Below, piece after piece: positions 28,883 through 38,113 of a DNA stretch of 64,000 nucleotides. Source of the DNA: Nitrosomonas aestuarii. GTDB lineage: Bacteria; Pseudomonadota; Gammaproteobacteria; Burkholderiales; Nitrosomonadaceae. Within the stretch, counting starts at the first letter, position 1; every line of letters starts with the position of its first letter. The notes beneath the pieces are model-generated. The model did not search any database. It was not told where the DNA came from and saw only the letters and a program-made list of their open reading frames with translations. Made by a program: the position numbers and the translations under genes. The stretch is from positions 124,001-188,000 of the forward strand of contig NZ_QAAE01000002.1 of the NCBI RefSeq assembly GCF_003046585.1, given 5' to 3'.

Positions 28883-30299
28883 TGCGGTATTTTTATCGCC
28901 TGCATTAGCCTGGTCACTACTAGCGGCGCTAAGTTTGATATGGATAGCACTCGGCACCTATTGGGGGCTCAAAAACAAAGGCTTTGAGCACCATGCACTG
29001 GCCGGCCGTAATGTAGGACTTGCATTGGCATCGGCTACCGCAGTTGCAACCTGGATCACTTCAAATACGACCATGCTGGCACCGCAATTCGCCTTGCAAA
29101 TGGGTATCTGGGGAATGCTTGCCTACAGCACGGCCGCCTTTGGATTATTTCTTTTTGCACCAATGGCAAAACGTATACGCGCCCTGATGCCGCATGGCTA
29201 TACCTCTGGTGATTTTATACGTTTACGCTATGGCAAAAAAGCATGGGGTATTTTTCTGCTGTTTACTTTATTTTACAGTTTGACCTGGCTGGTCAGTATG
29301 GCAATGGCCGGCGGTATTATGCTGAATGCCTTATCTGGCATTCCTTATGTCTATGGCATGAGTGTACTGTTATTGGTATGCGTCATTTACACCATGCGCG
29401 GGGGATTATACGCCGTCATCGGCACTGATTTTATACAAAGCCTGATCATTTTAATCGGTATCGTAGTCGTTGGCTTTGCTGTGTTGAACCACGTCAGTAT
29501 TGAAGCGATTCACGCCAGTCTCTCTGCCCATAAACCTGCTTTACTGGATGTCATGTTTCCAGCGGCTGTCATGGTGGTATTTAATAACCTGTTGTTTGGT
29601 TTGGGCGAAGTATTCCATAACAATGTCTGGTGGAGCAGAGCTTTTGCATTCCGTGAAGGTGTCGGCCAAAAAGCTTTTATCATAGCCGGTTTCATCTGGC
29701 TGCCAATACCCGTTGCTGCGGGATTTATCGCGCTGGCATCCGGCGCGTTGGATATAGCCATACCGAGCGCGGATATGGTTGGTCCGCTTGTCATTGCAGA
29801 CGTGTTAGGTATGACAGGTGCCATTGCCATTTTTATTGTTGTTTTTTGTTCCTTGGCGTCGAGCATAGACAGTCTGCTTGCAGCAACTTCCGATCTCATT
29901 ACGGAAGATATTTACCGCAAAAGCTATCGGCCCCAGGCAAATGCCGAACAATTAAAAAAAGCGGCGCAGGTCATTACGCTTGCGCTCGGTTTAGGCGCTT
30001 GGCTGATTTGCCTGCCGCGCATCGGTACTTTGGCCACCGTTTTGTTTTTTGCTGGCCCATTGGTCGGCAGCATGATCTGGCCCATCGTTACCGGGCTGTA
30101 CTGGAAACGCGCCACTTCTGCCGGCGCAATCAGCGGTATGTTATTGGGAGGTACGCTGGGCTTATTCGCTTATTTTCAGATTGGCTGGTATGTCGCTTCG
30201 CTCGTAGGCGCCACTGTTTCCATGCTCTGTGTGCTTTTCTTCGCTTATCGCTATCCGGGCAATTACGATTGGAACAGGTTGCAGGAAAAACAGACATGA
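28872..30299 (+). CDS. Sodium:solute symporter (SSS family), DUR3-like
   Basis: About 13-14 transmembrane helices over 475 residues. The SSS core has ATWITSNTTML near residue 56, SGDFIRLRYG near 112 (the usual GDF.R.R.G motif), and CSLASSIDSLLAATSDL near 325, the conserved sodium-site helix. The overall pattern resembles urea/polyamine-type members such as DUR3, but substrate assignment is inference. The ATG at 28872 has AGAGGTG seven bases upstream, preferred over GTG at 28863. It overlaps both neighbours, in an operon with a carbamoyltransferase-like and an AsnB-like enzyme. Confidence 0.88.
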   Translation: MNHDAVFLSPALAWSLLAALSLIWIALGTYWGLKNKGFEHHALAGRNVGLALASATAVATWITSNTTMLAPQFALQMGIWGMLAYSTAAFGLFLFAPMAKRIRALMPHGYTSGDFIRLRYGKKAWGIFLLFTLFYSLTWLVSMAMAGGIMLNALSGIPYVYGMSVLLLVCVIYTMRGGLYAVIGTDFIQSLIILIGIVVVGFAVLNHVSIEAIHASLSAHKPALLDVMFPAAVMVVFNNLLFGLGEVFHNNVWWSRAFAFREGVGQKAFIIAGFIWLPIPVAAGFIALASGALDIAIPSADMVGPLVIADVLGMTGAIAIFIVVFCSLASSIDSLLAATSDLITEDIYRKSYRPQANAEQLKKAAQVITLALGLGAWLICLPRIGTLATVLFFAGPLVGSMIWPIVTGLYWKRATSAGAISGMLLGGTLGLFAYFQIGWYVASLVGATVSMLCVLFFAYRYPGNYDWNRLQEKQT

Positions 30300-30418
30300 T
30301 ATTTTCAACCGGATTTCTCACATTTTTAGTCTATGGCGCATTGGGATGGTGCGCGGCAACCGGTATTATTCTCATGATTATGTTACTGAAGGAATGGATG
30401 AGGGGAAAATTATGGTGA
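30296..30418 (+). CDS. 40-residue single-span membrane peptide linking the symporter and carbamoyltransferase genes
   Basis: Starts at the ATG inside the symporter stop (ATGA) and ends at 30418, overlapping the next gene by seven bases. The peptide begins MIFSTGFLTFLVYGALGW and has one long hydrophobic span ending in a basic tail (KEWMRGK). Its position, with overlaps at both ends, and its clean membrane-peptide composition argue for a real gene, perhaps a small subunit of the symporter. No family is recognised. Confidence 0.6.
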   Translation: MIFSTGFLTFLVYGALGWCAATGIILMIMLLKEWMRGKLW

Positions 30419-31503
30419 TTAAGCCCGCAGCTCAAGTCGAACATATTGTTCAAAACAAGCCGAAAATGAATCTGATTGGTCTGTGCCCCGATCCGGCAAA
30501 TCTTATCGATCGACAACCAGGTGTTCAATTGGCCAGACTTAAAAAACTGGCTTATAAATCGGTTCTTTCATCGGATCTTTTTGATGCAGAAATGCTGTAT
30601 GAACTGAGTAAGGTGGCTGCTTATCTGCAACTAAAAAAAATATCTCCTGAGGCCGCACTCCATGACAAGATTCTGGCCACTGCATTTTTCGAACCCAGCA
30701 CGCGCACGCGGCTTTCATTTGAAAGCGCCATACTGAGACTTGGCGGCAAAACAATCAGTGTTGCTGAAGCTGCTTCTACCGGTGTTGCCAAAGGCGAAAA
30801 ATTACTTGATATCGGTCAGATGTTTAACAGTTATGCCGACATGGTCGTCATTCGTCATACACAGCAAAAAGCAATTCAGGAACTGAGTGAATATTTGCGC
30901 ATTCCCATGATCAATGGCGGAAACGGCTCAGACGAACATCCCACGCAGGCATTAGCAGACTGGTACGCACTGTTAAAATGGAAACCCGGCCTGGCTTTTG
31001 ATACGCTTTCCGAAGACAGACTGCATCTTGGTATTGTGGGCACACCTGGAAACATGCGCACAGTCAAAAGTTTTCTGATTCTGGCGTTGCTATTCAAACA
31101 AAATATCGAGCAAATAACCATCGTTTCTGAAATGGCCGACCCACTGGGTGATGAAGTCCAATCATTTTGTGATTCGAGTCCGGTTCCCATCTATATCAAT
31201 AACGATTTGCAAAGTGTCCTCAGCACGCTGGATGTTATCTACATGAATTCGATTGCTTTTTTGGGTGATGGGTATCGTACACTGGGTTCCCGTTTTAAAC
31301 TGAATAAAGGTTCAACACTAAAAAAAGACGCTGTGATTCTCCATCCACTGGCTCGGAAAGATGAACTGGACGTCTGTCTTGACCATACACAGCACAATCT
31401 TTATTTTAATCAAGCAGATGGTGCAGTTTTTATCCGGCAGGCGCTGCTTTTAAGCATCTTTGATCGTCTCGAGCATGTTTTACCCGATACGCTGATTGAA
31501 TAA
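30412..31503 (+). CDS. Aspartate/ornithine carbamoyltransferase superfamily protein with diverged acceptor site
   Basis: 363 residues from the ATG at 30412, with AGGGG eight bases upstream. The carbamoyl-phosphate site is intact: FEPSTRTRLSFES near residue 93, AKGE near 128, IRHT near 150, EHPTQALAD near 183 and HPLAR near 315. The aspartate-binding loop, MTRVQ in E. coli PyrB, is replaced here by MNSIAFLGDG. The protein also has about 40 extra N-terminal residues. It therefore probably transfers carbamoyl to something other than aspartate. The neighbours (symporter and AsnB-like enzyme) support a small-molecule pathway rather than pyrimidine synthesis. Confidence 0.85.
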   Translation: MVIKPAAQVEHIVQNKPKMNLIGLCPDPANLIDRQPGVQLARLKKLAYKSVLSSDLFDAEMLYELSKVAAYLQLKKISPEAALHDKILATAFFEPSTRTRLSFESAILRLGGKTISVAEAASTGVAKGEKLLDIGQMFNSYADMVVIRHTQQKAIQELSEYLRIPMINGGNGSDEHPTQALADWYALLKWKPGLAFDTLSEDRLHLGIVGTPGNMRTVKSFLILALLFKQNIEQITIVSEMADPLGDEVQSFCDSSPVPIYINNDLQSVLSTLDVIYMNSIAFLGDGYRTLGSRFKLNKGSTLKKDAVILHPLARKDELDVCLDHTQHNLYFNQADGAVFIRQALLLSIFDRLEHVLPDTLIE

Positions 31504-31554
31504 GCGTATCGAAACAATGGATTACCCAAATTATAAACAAATAGAGGTGCAAGT

Positions 31555-33513
31555 ATGTGTGGTATAGCTGGCTTATGGAACCCATTCAATTATGAACACG
31601 ATAATGATAAATATGTCCATCAAATGGCCGCGCAGTTGTTGCATCGCGGACCAGATGGGCGCGGTTTTCATATTGATGCGAATGAAGGTATTGCCATGGC
31701 GCACACTCGCCTGTCTATTATCGATTTGGACACCGGCAATCAACCGATTCATGATCGTTATGCACGTCTGACGCTTACTGCCAATGGTGAATTTTATGAT
31801 TACAAGCGTATTCGAGGGTTATTGGCCGCAGACGGGTTTGACTTTGTCACCAAATCGGACAGCGAAATTGCGCTAAAACTTTATCGGAAACATGGGCTCG
31901 CATTCGTTGATTATTTGCGCGGCGAATTTGCCTTTTCACTTTTTGATGCAACCAATAAGCAGTTGATTCTGGTTCGGGACCGGTTTGGCATTCGTCCGTT
32001 GTTTTATCACCTAACCGATGAAGCCGTATATTATGGTTCTGAAATCAAATCGTTACTCGCGCATCCGCATGTTCCGCGTAAAATTTCCGCAAAATCGCAA
32101 CTGCACCAGATGATGCAGGTCATGGTGCCGGGTGACACGCTGTTTGAGAATATACATGCCCTGAAACCCGGCCATATGCTAATCATCAGGCAAAACAACA
32201 ATCGGCTTGAAGTCGAAGAAAAATGCTACTGGGATGCTGATTTCCCACATGATGGCGAACACGCGCCCCGGACCGATGAAGCACATATTGAAGCCGTGCG
32301 CGAAGCACTGATCGAATCCGTTACCCTGCGCCTGGAAGCAGATGTCCCGGTCGCTTGTTATCTTTCCGGTGGGATCGACAGCTGTTCAATTCTTGGTATG
32401 GCTTCTTCCATCCAGCAATCCCCAGTCAAGGCATTCACTATCAGCTTTGATGATGCGCGTTACGACGAAGCGGCGATTGCCACCGAAATGGCTGACAGAT
32501 GCGGCGCCGATCAGGATATTCTAAATGTATCCGCGTCGGATCTATACGGCCAGCATTTTGAAAAAGCCATCTGGCATTCCGAACGCACCTTTTATAATAC
32601 GCTGGGTGTGGCCAAAATGCTGATGAGTCGGCATGTCACAGACCATCAATTCAAAGTTGTCATTACCGGCGAAGGCTCGGACGAATTTTTCGGCGGCTAC
32701 GCCGCCTTTAAACGTGACATGTTTATTCACGACCCCAGCTATCACTCTGAACAGATGGATGCGCAACTTCGGGCCAGCAATCAGGTTTTTAGTGGTTCGG
32801 TGCTTGCGGAAAAAACTGTCTCACACCCTGCGTTTGAAGATGTGATGGGCTTTACACCCTCCTGGATTCAGCCTTGGATGCTGGTGCTCGAACAAGTCAA
32901 GCCATTGCTGGCGAAGACGTTTCTGGAAGAGCTCGGCGACTATGATCCCGTTAACGCGATTGCATACAGTCTGGACAAAACGAAACTTGATGGCCGCCAC
33001 CCTCTAGATAAAGCACAATACACTTGGATCAAAACCATGCTCGAAGGACAAATCCTCAGTTGGGGCGGTGATCGCGTCGATATGGCCAATTCACTGGAGT
33101 CGCGCCCGGCATTTCTGGATCATCATGTTACGGAACTCGCCGCAACTCTGCCACCGCATGTGCGCATCCGCAATGGCGTTGAAAAATGGGTGCTGCGCGA
33201 AGCAATGAAACACCTTCTGCCCGAGGTGCTTTATCAACGTGAAAAATTCGCTTTCATGGCCCCGCCTGCACATACCGATCAACAAAAAACACAGGCTATC
33301 AACAGCTTGCTCGACAAACATCTTTCGCCAGAACGTATTTCGCAAACAGGCATACTTAACCCCGAAGCATTCAACAGCATGCTTAAAGACTACCGTGAAT
33401 CTTCAGATCACACCCTGCAAACACGCCAGGACATCATTCTCAACCATGCGATTGGACTGCATGCCATTGATGACATGTTTATGCAGCATCCTGTTGCCGG
33501 GGGCTTTAGATAG
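31555..33513 (+). CDS. Asparagine synthetase (glutamine-hydrolysing) family protein
   Basis: 652 residues with the two AsnB domains. The N-terminal class II glutaminase has the nucleophile Cys2 (MCGIAGLW) and RGPDGRG near residue 33. The C-terminal synthetase has the ATP pyrophosphatase loop LSGGIDS near 268. It follows the carbamoyltransferase by 51 bases. It could be ordinary asparagine synthetase, but the AsnB family also makes amides of other carboxylic acids. Given the cluster, a specialised role is possible. Asparagine synthesis is the conservative reading. Confidence 0.88.
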   Translation: MCGIAGLWNPFNYEHDNDKYVHQMAAQLLHRGPDGRGFHIDANEGIAMAHTRLSIIDLDTGNQPIHDRYARLTLTANGEFYDYKRIRGLLAADGFDFVTKSDSEIALKLYRKHGLAFVDYLRGEFAFSLFDATNKQLILVRDRFGIRPLFYHLTDEAVYYGSEIKSLLAHPHVPRKISAKSQLHQMMQVMVPGDTLFENIHALKPGHMLIIRQNNNRLEVEEKCYWDADFPHDGEHAPRTDEAHIEAVREALIESVTLRLEADVPVACYLSGGIDSCSILGMASSIQQSPVKAFTISFDDARYDEAAIATEMADRCGADQDILNVSASDLYGQHFEKAIWHSERTFYNTLGVAKMLMSRHVTDHQFKVVITGEGSDEFFGGYAAFKRDMFIHDPSYHSEQMDAQLRASNQVFSGSVLAEKTVSHPAFEDVMGFTPSWIQPWMLVLEQVKPLLAKTFLEELGDYDPVNAIAYSLDKTKLDGRHPLDKAQYTWIKTMLEGQILSWGGDRVDMANSLESRPAFLDHHVTELAATLPPHVRIRNGVEKWVLREAMKHLLPEVLYQREKFAFMAPPAHTDQQKTQAINSLLDKHLSPERISQTGILNPEAFNSMLKDYRESSDHTLQTRQDIILNHAIGLHAIDDMFMQHPVAGGFR

Positions 33514-33638
33514 CCTGAAAAAGCAGAAATAAATATACGTGAAACTCAGGGCCAGTAAAGATACCACAATATAACAATTACCCCGTGCTACACTACAACA
33601 GACTACAGCAATGCTCCCATAGTGACTGAGCTCACTGC

Positions 33639-33661
33639 ATCACCGGAAAATTCCCGGTGAT
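33639..33661. terminator. Hairpin between convergent asnB-like and TPR genes
   Basis: Stem ATCACCGG/CCGGTGAT (8 bp) with a seven-base loop, in the convergent intergenic region. The T run is poor, so it is a moderate candidate for a shared terminator. Confidence 0.45.
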
Positions 33662-33689
33662 ATCGAGTTTAATATTTATCGCGCTTTTC

Positions 33690-35342
33690 TTAGTGTCCAA
33701 AGCGCGATGCGGTGAGTACCACGTCAGCATTTTCCCAGGCTTTCTTGAAACGCACTTCAATCAACTCGGCTTCTTGTGTTTTATTTTGCGCGCGCAGTGC
33801 CTGTAACAGGCCATAAAGTGCCCAGCCATTATCGCGGTTTCGCCGTAAATCCTCCCAGTATATGACTTCCGCTTCACCCGGTCGTCCTGATTCCAGCAAA
33901 ATAGCGCCAAGTGCCAGTCGAGGCGGATAATGCCATTCCGCTGGTTCTGTATAGATCAAGGCATCTTCCAAGCGAACCGCCTTCTCAAGGTGGCTAACAG
34001 CGGTGTCGAATTGCCTGCGAGCGGCCGCAATTTCCCCAGCCAATACCTCAGGTGCGATTCTTAGCACAGTACGGGGAGTATTTTTTGAAAAAAGCGCACC
34101 GCCGAGTGACGGGTCCTGCATGATGATACTCAAGCGCGTTAATTCTTTATCAGCTTGCGCCAGCTTCCCGGTTGCGACAAACGCCAGGCCACGCACATAA
34201 TGCCAGCTTCCTTTTAGGAATGCGTTGGTAGCCGGAGGCTGAGGTAAATCAAGAATTTTTTGCCAGAGTCCAAATCTTGCATATGCCCAATAAGGTACCA
34301 TACGAAACACTGCTGTTAGTGGCATTTCTTTCAATGTTGCGTCATCTATATTACCGGCCAGCTTTTCTGCAGATTCAATGGCAACTTTACTTTGTCCGCT
34401 TGCTGTGGCCGCAAACCATAGAAAATGAATGTTATGCGGATAGTACCCGATGGCGTATAGTCCCTGGGCTTTGCTTTGCTCGATATAATCTTCGTCAGCT
34501 GCAACGGCAAGTTGATTGCTTTTCATTGAATCCGCATATCTCCCTACTCGCTGATATATATGTGACGGCATGTGCACCAGATGGCCTGCAGCTGGCATCA
34601 GCGTAAGCAAAGTGTCGGCGGCTTTTTCAGCTCGCTCGGGTGTAGATGTTGGTTCTATCAGGTGTATGTAAAGATGCAGCGCACCGGGGTGAGTCGGGAA
34701 ACGACTCAATACAGCCTCAGTCAATGCAACAATTTCAGCCGTTCCTTCATGTGGTTGTCCGTCAGGCATCCAATAACCCCATGGGCGAAGATCCATTACC
34801 GATTCCACATAGAACATGGCAATATCAGGATCATCCGGAAAACGTTGATGCACCGCATGCATTGCTTTTGCATAGGCCTTGTCGTTAGCTTCACGTTGTT
34901 CCGCCCTTCCTGTGTAACGTTTTTCAAGTGCAATAATCAATGCCTGTTCCCTGGATGACGCCCGATCCATGAGCGATTTTGCCTGTTGCACCAGTTTTAA
35001 AGCCAGCACTTCGTCATCTGGATTCATCATCGCATTGATGTTTGGGCCAAGTACAAGCGCCTGCCCCCAATGTGCCATTGCAAGTGTTGGATCAAGCCGT
35101 GCCGCTTCACGAAACGCCCGGCCCGCCTCAGCATGATTGAAACCATAGGTAAGATTAATACCTTGATTAATAAATTGCTGCGCTTCTTCAATTTGTGTAC
35201 TGACCGGAAATGTATGTGAACCAAGATTTTGCAGTTTGGGTGCTATTTGATCAGCTGATGTTGTCGCAAATATCGATGTTGTGGTCAATGTAATCAGCAG
35301 CACCAATCCTGCTGACAATAATTTAAGCCCATGGGTTTGCAT
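33690..35342 (-). CDS. Exported TPR-repeat protein
   Basis: 550 residues from the ATG at 35342, with AAAGGAG upstream. A 30-residue signal peptide is followed by helical tetratricopeptide repeats (for example GFNHAEAGRAFREAARLDP near residue 70 and LHLYIHLIEPT near 220) and repeat units to the C-terminus. The block AAGHLVHMPSHIYQRVGRY near 250 is typical of a widespread but uncharacterised bacterial TPR protein family. It likely acts in the periplasm as a protein scaffold. Function unknown. Confidence 0.82.
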   Translation of the reverse strand: MQTHGLKLLSAGLVLLITLTTTSIFATTSADQIAPKLQNLGSHTFPVSTQIEEAQQFINQGINLTYGFNHAEAGRAFREAARLDPTLAMAHWGQALVLGPNINAMMNPDDEVLALKLVQQAKSLMDRASSREQALIIALEKRYTGRAEQREANDKAYAKAMHAVHQRFPDDPDIAMFYVESVMDLRPWGYWMPDGQPHEGTAEIVALTEAVLSRFPTHPGALHLYIHLIEPTSTPERAEKAADTLLTLMPAAGHLVHMPSHIYQRVGRYADSMKSNQLAVAADEDYIEQSKAQGLYAIGYYPHNIHFLWFAATASGQSKVAIESAEKLAGNIDDATLKEMPLTAVFRMVPYWAYARFGLWQKILDLPQPPATNAFLKGSWHYVRGLAFVATGKLAQADKELTRLSIIMQDPSLGGALFSKNTPRTVLRIAPEVLAGEIAAARRQFDTAVSHLEKAVRLEDALIYTEPAEWHYPPRLALGAILLESGRPGEAEVIYWEDLRRNRDNGWALYGLLQALRAQNKTQEAELIEVRFKKAWENADVVLTASRFGH

Positions 35343-35623
35343 AAATATCTCCTTTAAAGTGTTTTCAGGCAGTTGTTCAAACAAATACTTTGCCGCATAC
35401 AAACTCAGCAATACCGATCTTTTCTGTTATTGCCGTTATTCGGAACATCGTTTCGTTTACAGGTGTCCGCATCAGAAATTTCGCGTACGATAAGATATTT
35501 TGAGAGCTTTCCCTTCATGAATAATATGTGACTGGTCGTCTATATTTAGAATAAAAGACAAATCTGTTGTATGTTGTTGGCTTGGTTCCCCTGTTAACCC
35601 TTGTCTCCAGGACTGTCCAAAAG
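35343..35623. other. Intergenic spacer
   Basis: Carries the promoter of the TPR gene. No gene or repeat seen. Confidence 0.4.
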
Positions 35624-36220
35624 TTAAGTTCTGAAGAAATCGCCAAGCAGATCATGACAACACTGTCGTACGGGTTTGGGTGATTTCTCTATCTTGGTTC
35701 TGAGTAAAGCCCCCTGCCAGGTATTGATCAGCAGATCCGCCATTTCTGTAGCTGACTTATCTCTTCTTATAGTGCCTTGTTGCTGCGCTTTTTCCAAACC
35801 AGACTGCAACAAATCCCGATAGCGATTGACTGCAGATTGAAGCGACTGTTGACAAATAGCACTGGTATCACCAATCTCCCCCATTAAATTACCCAGCAGG
35901 CAGCCTCCTTTGAAGCCATTCTGTTCAAGTTCTGAAATCAATTCATCAAAGTAATGCTGTATCGCTCCGAGCGCATCAGTTTCAGCGTGTTGTATATGTG
36001 CGCTTAGTTGCTTTAGAAAAGGGTCGATATAATGCTGAATAACTTCCGCGCCAAAATCCTCCTTACTGCCAAAATAATTGTAAAATGAACCTTTAGGAAT
36101 ATTGACCGCATTTAATATCTCCTGCAGTCCTGTGCCGTGATACCCCTGTGCCATCAGCATAGATACACCTTGGTTCAGTATATTTTCTTTATTATGATCT
36201 TTTTTTGTTAATCGACGCAT
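35624..36220 (-). CDS. TetR/AcrR family transcriptional regulator
   Basis: 198 residues. The N-terminal helix-turn-helix has GYHGTGLQEILNAVNIPKGSF near residues 28-50 and FYNYFGSKEDF. The C-terminal ligand domain includes KGGCLLGNLMGE near 104-115, which resembles the NemR/AcuR-type subgroup that responds to electrophiles through a cysteine. A Cys is present there. No target gene is adjacent on the same strand, so it is probably autoregulatory or acts elsewhere. Confidence 0.88.
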   Translation of the reverse strand: MRRLTKKDHNKENILNQGVSMLMAQGYHGTGLQEILNAVNIPKGSFYNYFGSKEDFGAEVIQHYIDPFLKQLSAHIQHAETDALGAIQHYFDELISELEQNGFKGGCLLGNLMGEIGDTSAICQQSLQSAVNRYRDLLQSGLEKAQQQGTIRRDKSATEMADLLINTWQGALLRTKIEKSPKPVRQCCHDLLGDFFRT

Positions 36221-36231
36221 TTGATTATAAT

Positions 36232-36243
36232 ACGACCGGTTGT
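36232..36243. promoter_or_regulatory. Putative TetR operator
   Basis: ACGACCGGTTGT, an almost perfect palindrome 12 bases upstream of the TetR start codon. It resembles the GACCGGTC-type sites of NemR/AcuR-like regulators. Likely autoregulation. Confidence 0.4.
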
Positions 36244-36656
36244 CTCATGGAGTCAAGTAAAATTGATTGTAAATAATTTTTCTATTTATTGGATAAAGTT
36301 CTCGTATGCTATCCTCACATACTATGATGTCAATATTTCTTATTTCTTCAATGCCATTAGCTATAAAAAAGCGAGGCAGAAAATAGCATCAGATCACAAT
36401 TATTGAAAACGACTGTATCAGCCGAGCATTATCGAATATAACAAACACTATATGTACAGTCTTATAAACAATAGAAAATTTCCAGCTCATTATAATCCCG
36501 GAATACTGTTTTCAGATAACCCGTAATAGGAATATACTTCTGCAAACTGCTTGATAATTGATTAGCTCTGCAAAAAAGTAGTTTGATCTTATTATTGTTT
36601 ATATTGGTTCAACGGAACAGTTATTGGTCTTAAATAATCAAAAATAAGTAAATCAT
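36244..36656. other. Intergenic spacer
   Basis: AT-rich, no gene supported. Confidence 0.4.
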
Positions 36657-36839
36657 ATGACTGCCCCAAATTCATCCTTAAACAATGCGGAGAATAAAGA
36701 ACAAATGCACAACGATTCATCGAATACCGCACAGAATGATGTTCCGGACTCTGTAACTGAAGTAGCGCAAACAAGTCAAGAGACGCTCTTCAACATCTGG
36801 GAAAATATTTTGGAGCACACCCTAACTTCTTATTTGTAG
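36657..36839 (+). CDS. Possible small protein or truncated gene start (60 residues)
   Basis: An Asn/Ser/Glu-rich 60-residue open frame beginning MTAPNSSLNNAENKEQMHND with a weak ribosome site. Its last 20 residues (SQETLFNIWENILEHTLTSY) look like an amphipathic helix and recall the start of small mechanosensitive-channel proteins before their first membrane span. It may be a gene cut short by a stop, with the decayed remainder lost. Short-element copy C lies just downstream. Weakly supported. Confidence 0.25.
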   Translation: MTAPNSSLNNAENKEQMHNDSSNTAQNDVPDSVTEVAQTSQETLFNIWENILEHTLTSYL

Positions 36840-36881
36840 ATTTGAAAAGAAGAAAAGTAACAAAATCCTTTCCTTAACATA

Positions 36882-37004
36882 TCATTGAAAAACTCTTTAA
36901 AAACAGTTTATTGCCAATGGAAATAGGCGATAAACTAGAGTTTATATATCATAAATGAGTATTTTGAGCGCTGCAAGGGCAACGCAGATAATTTCAACAG
37001 CCTG
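36882..37004. repeat. Short inverted-repeat element (MITE-like), copy C
   Basis: The right end, read on the minus strand from 37004, is CAGGCTGTTGAAATTATCTG, followed by CGTTGCCCTTGCAGCGC. This matches copies B and D. The left end is degenerate (TTGAAAAACTC near 36885). The interior has the TTTATATATCATAAATGAGT pattern shared with copy D. Confidence 0.65.
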
Positions 37005-37071
37005 TTCAATAATCTAAAACAATAACAGTAGTACTGTGTTACCACTACGTCAACTAACGAATGTGCTGTGA

Positions 37072-37737
37072 TTAATGCTCAAAAATGAGCGCATCGGGGT
37101 GTGCGCCCAGAGATTTTAATGCATCGGTAATCGACTCCATAAAACCATCGGGGCCACAAAGATAAAAATGTTGATCAAAATCATTAATTTTTTCTTGTAA
37201 AAAGGTTTTATCGATCATGGAATTGTCGTAACCGGGTGCACTGTCTTGCGTACAGGTCAATATACAACGCTCGCCCATTAAATAACGGAATTCCTTTTCG
37301 TTAATGATGTCGGCAGGCGTTTTATTTGAAAATATCAACGTCTGTCCACTCAACTCATTTTTTTGTGCCAGATCCCTCAGAATCGCAATGAACGGGGTAA
37401 TACCCGCTCCTCCCGCAATAAAAACACCCGGGCCTTTATATTGAATGGTACCGAATGGTTCACTGATTTTAAAAGCGGCCCCACTTTCGAGTTGATGAAG
37501 CATTTTCGTAACACCCTGATGATCTGGGTATTTTTTGATGATAAACTCCAGTATTCGATCATTTATTGATGAAGTAGGTGTGAAAGGGCGTGTTTCATGT
37601 TTCCACTGACTCTGATCGATAGCAAGTTCCACAGCCTGACCTGGCTCGAACTCAAACCCTCCAGGTTTTTCCAGAATAAAACGTTTTACGTCATGCGTAA
37701 CAAATTCACTCATGAGTAAATGCGCAGAAAATTCCAT
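37072..37737 (-). CDS. FAD-dependent ferredoxin/flavodoxin reductase-like oxidoreductase
   Basis: 221 residues. The N-terminal FAD-binding domain has RPFTPTS near residue 50. The C-terminal NAD(P)-binding domain has GGAGITPFIAILRDL near 108-122 and YLCGPDGFM near 192. It lacks any [2Fe-2S] domain. It resembles stand-alone ferredoxin reductase-type flavoproteins that pass electrons from NAD(P)H to a partner protein. No partner is adjacent. Partner and substrate unknown. Confidence 0.85.
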   Translation of the reverse strand: MEFSAHLLMSEFVTHDVKRFILEKPGGFEFEPGQAVELAIDQSQWKHETRPFTPTSSINDRILEFIIKKYPDHQGVTKMLHQLESGAAFKISEPFGTIQYKGPGVFIAGGAGITPFIAILRDLAQKNELSGQTLIFSNKTPADIINEKEFRYLMGERCILTCTQDSAPGYDNSMIDKTFLQEKINDFDQHFYLCGPDGFMESITDALKSLGAHPDALIFEH

Positions 37738-38113
37738 AATGATAGCTTTCTCCTTAATAAAAATTAATCAAGCTACTTTCGGATGCAGTCTAACCCTGCC
37801 AATGCTGAATCTTTGTAAAACTCCATAATACCTATCAAACTCAATCTGTAACCTAATAGCATGTATTATTGGGAATTTCATATTCCTTAAGACGATGTGC
37901 CGTAAAATTAGCATATTCCCTGACTACCGTTCTCGAGAAACGGAAAAAACTGACATATTTACACTCAAAAAGCAGTCACCGTACTACATTTAATACGCCT
38001 TGGGTCAAGGCAATTTAACAGTTGTGAAAATTATATTTCTTATTCAGTTATACACGCGCCTCCCCGCCTATCCAGCTATAACAAACAAGGAAGCGCGGTA
38101 TTGCAACGATATA
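37738..38113. other. Intergenic spacer
   Basis: Noncoding, AT-rich, with the promoter of the flavin reductase gene. No repeat recognised. Confidence 0.4.
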
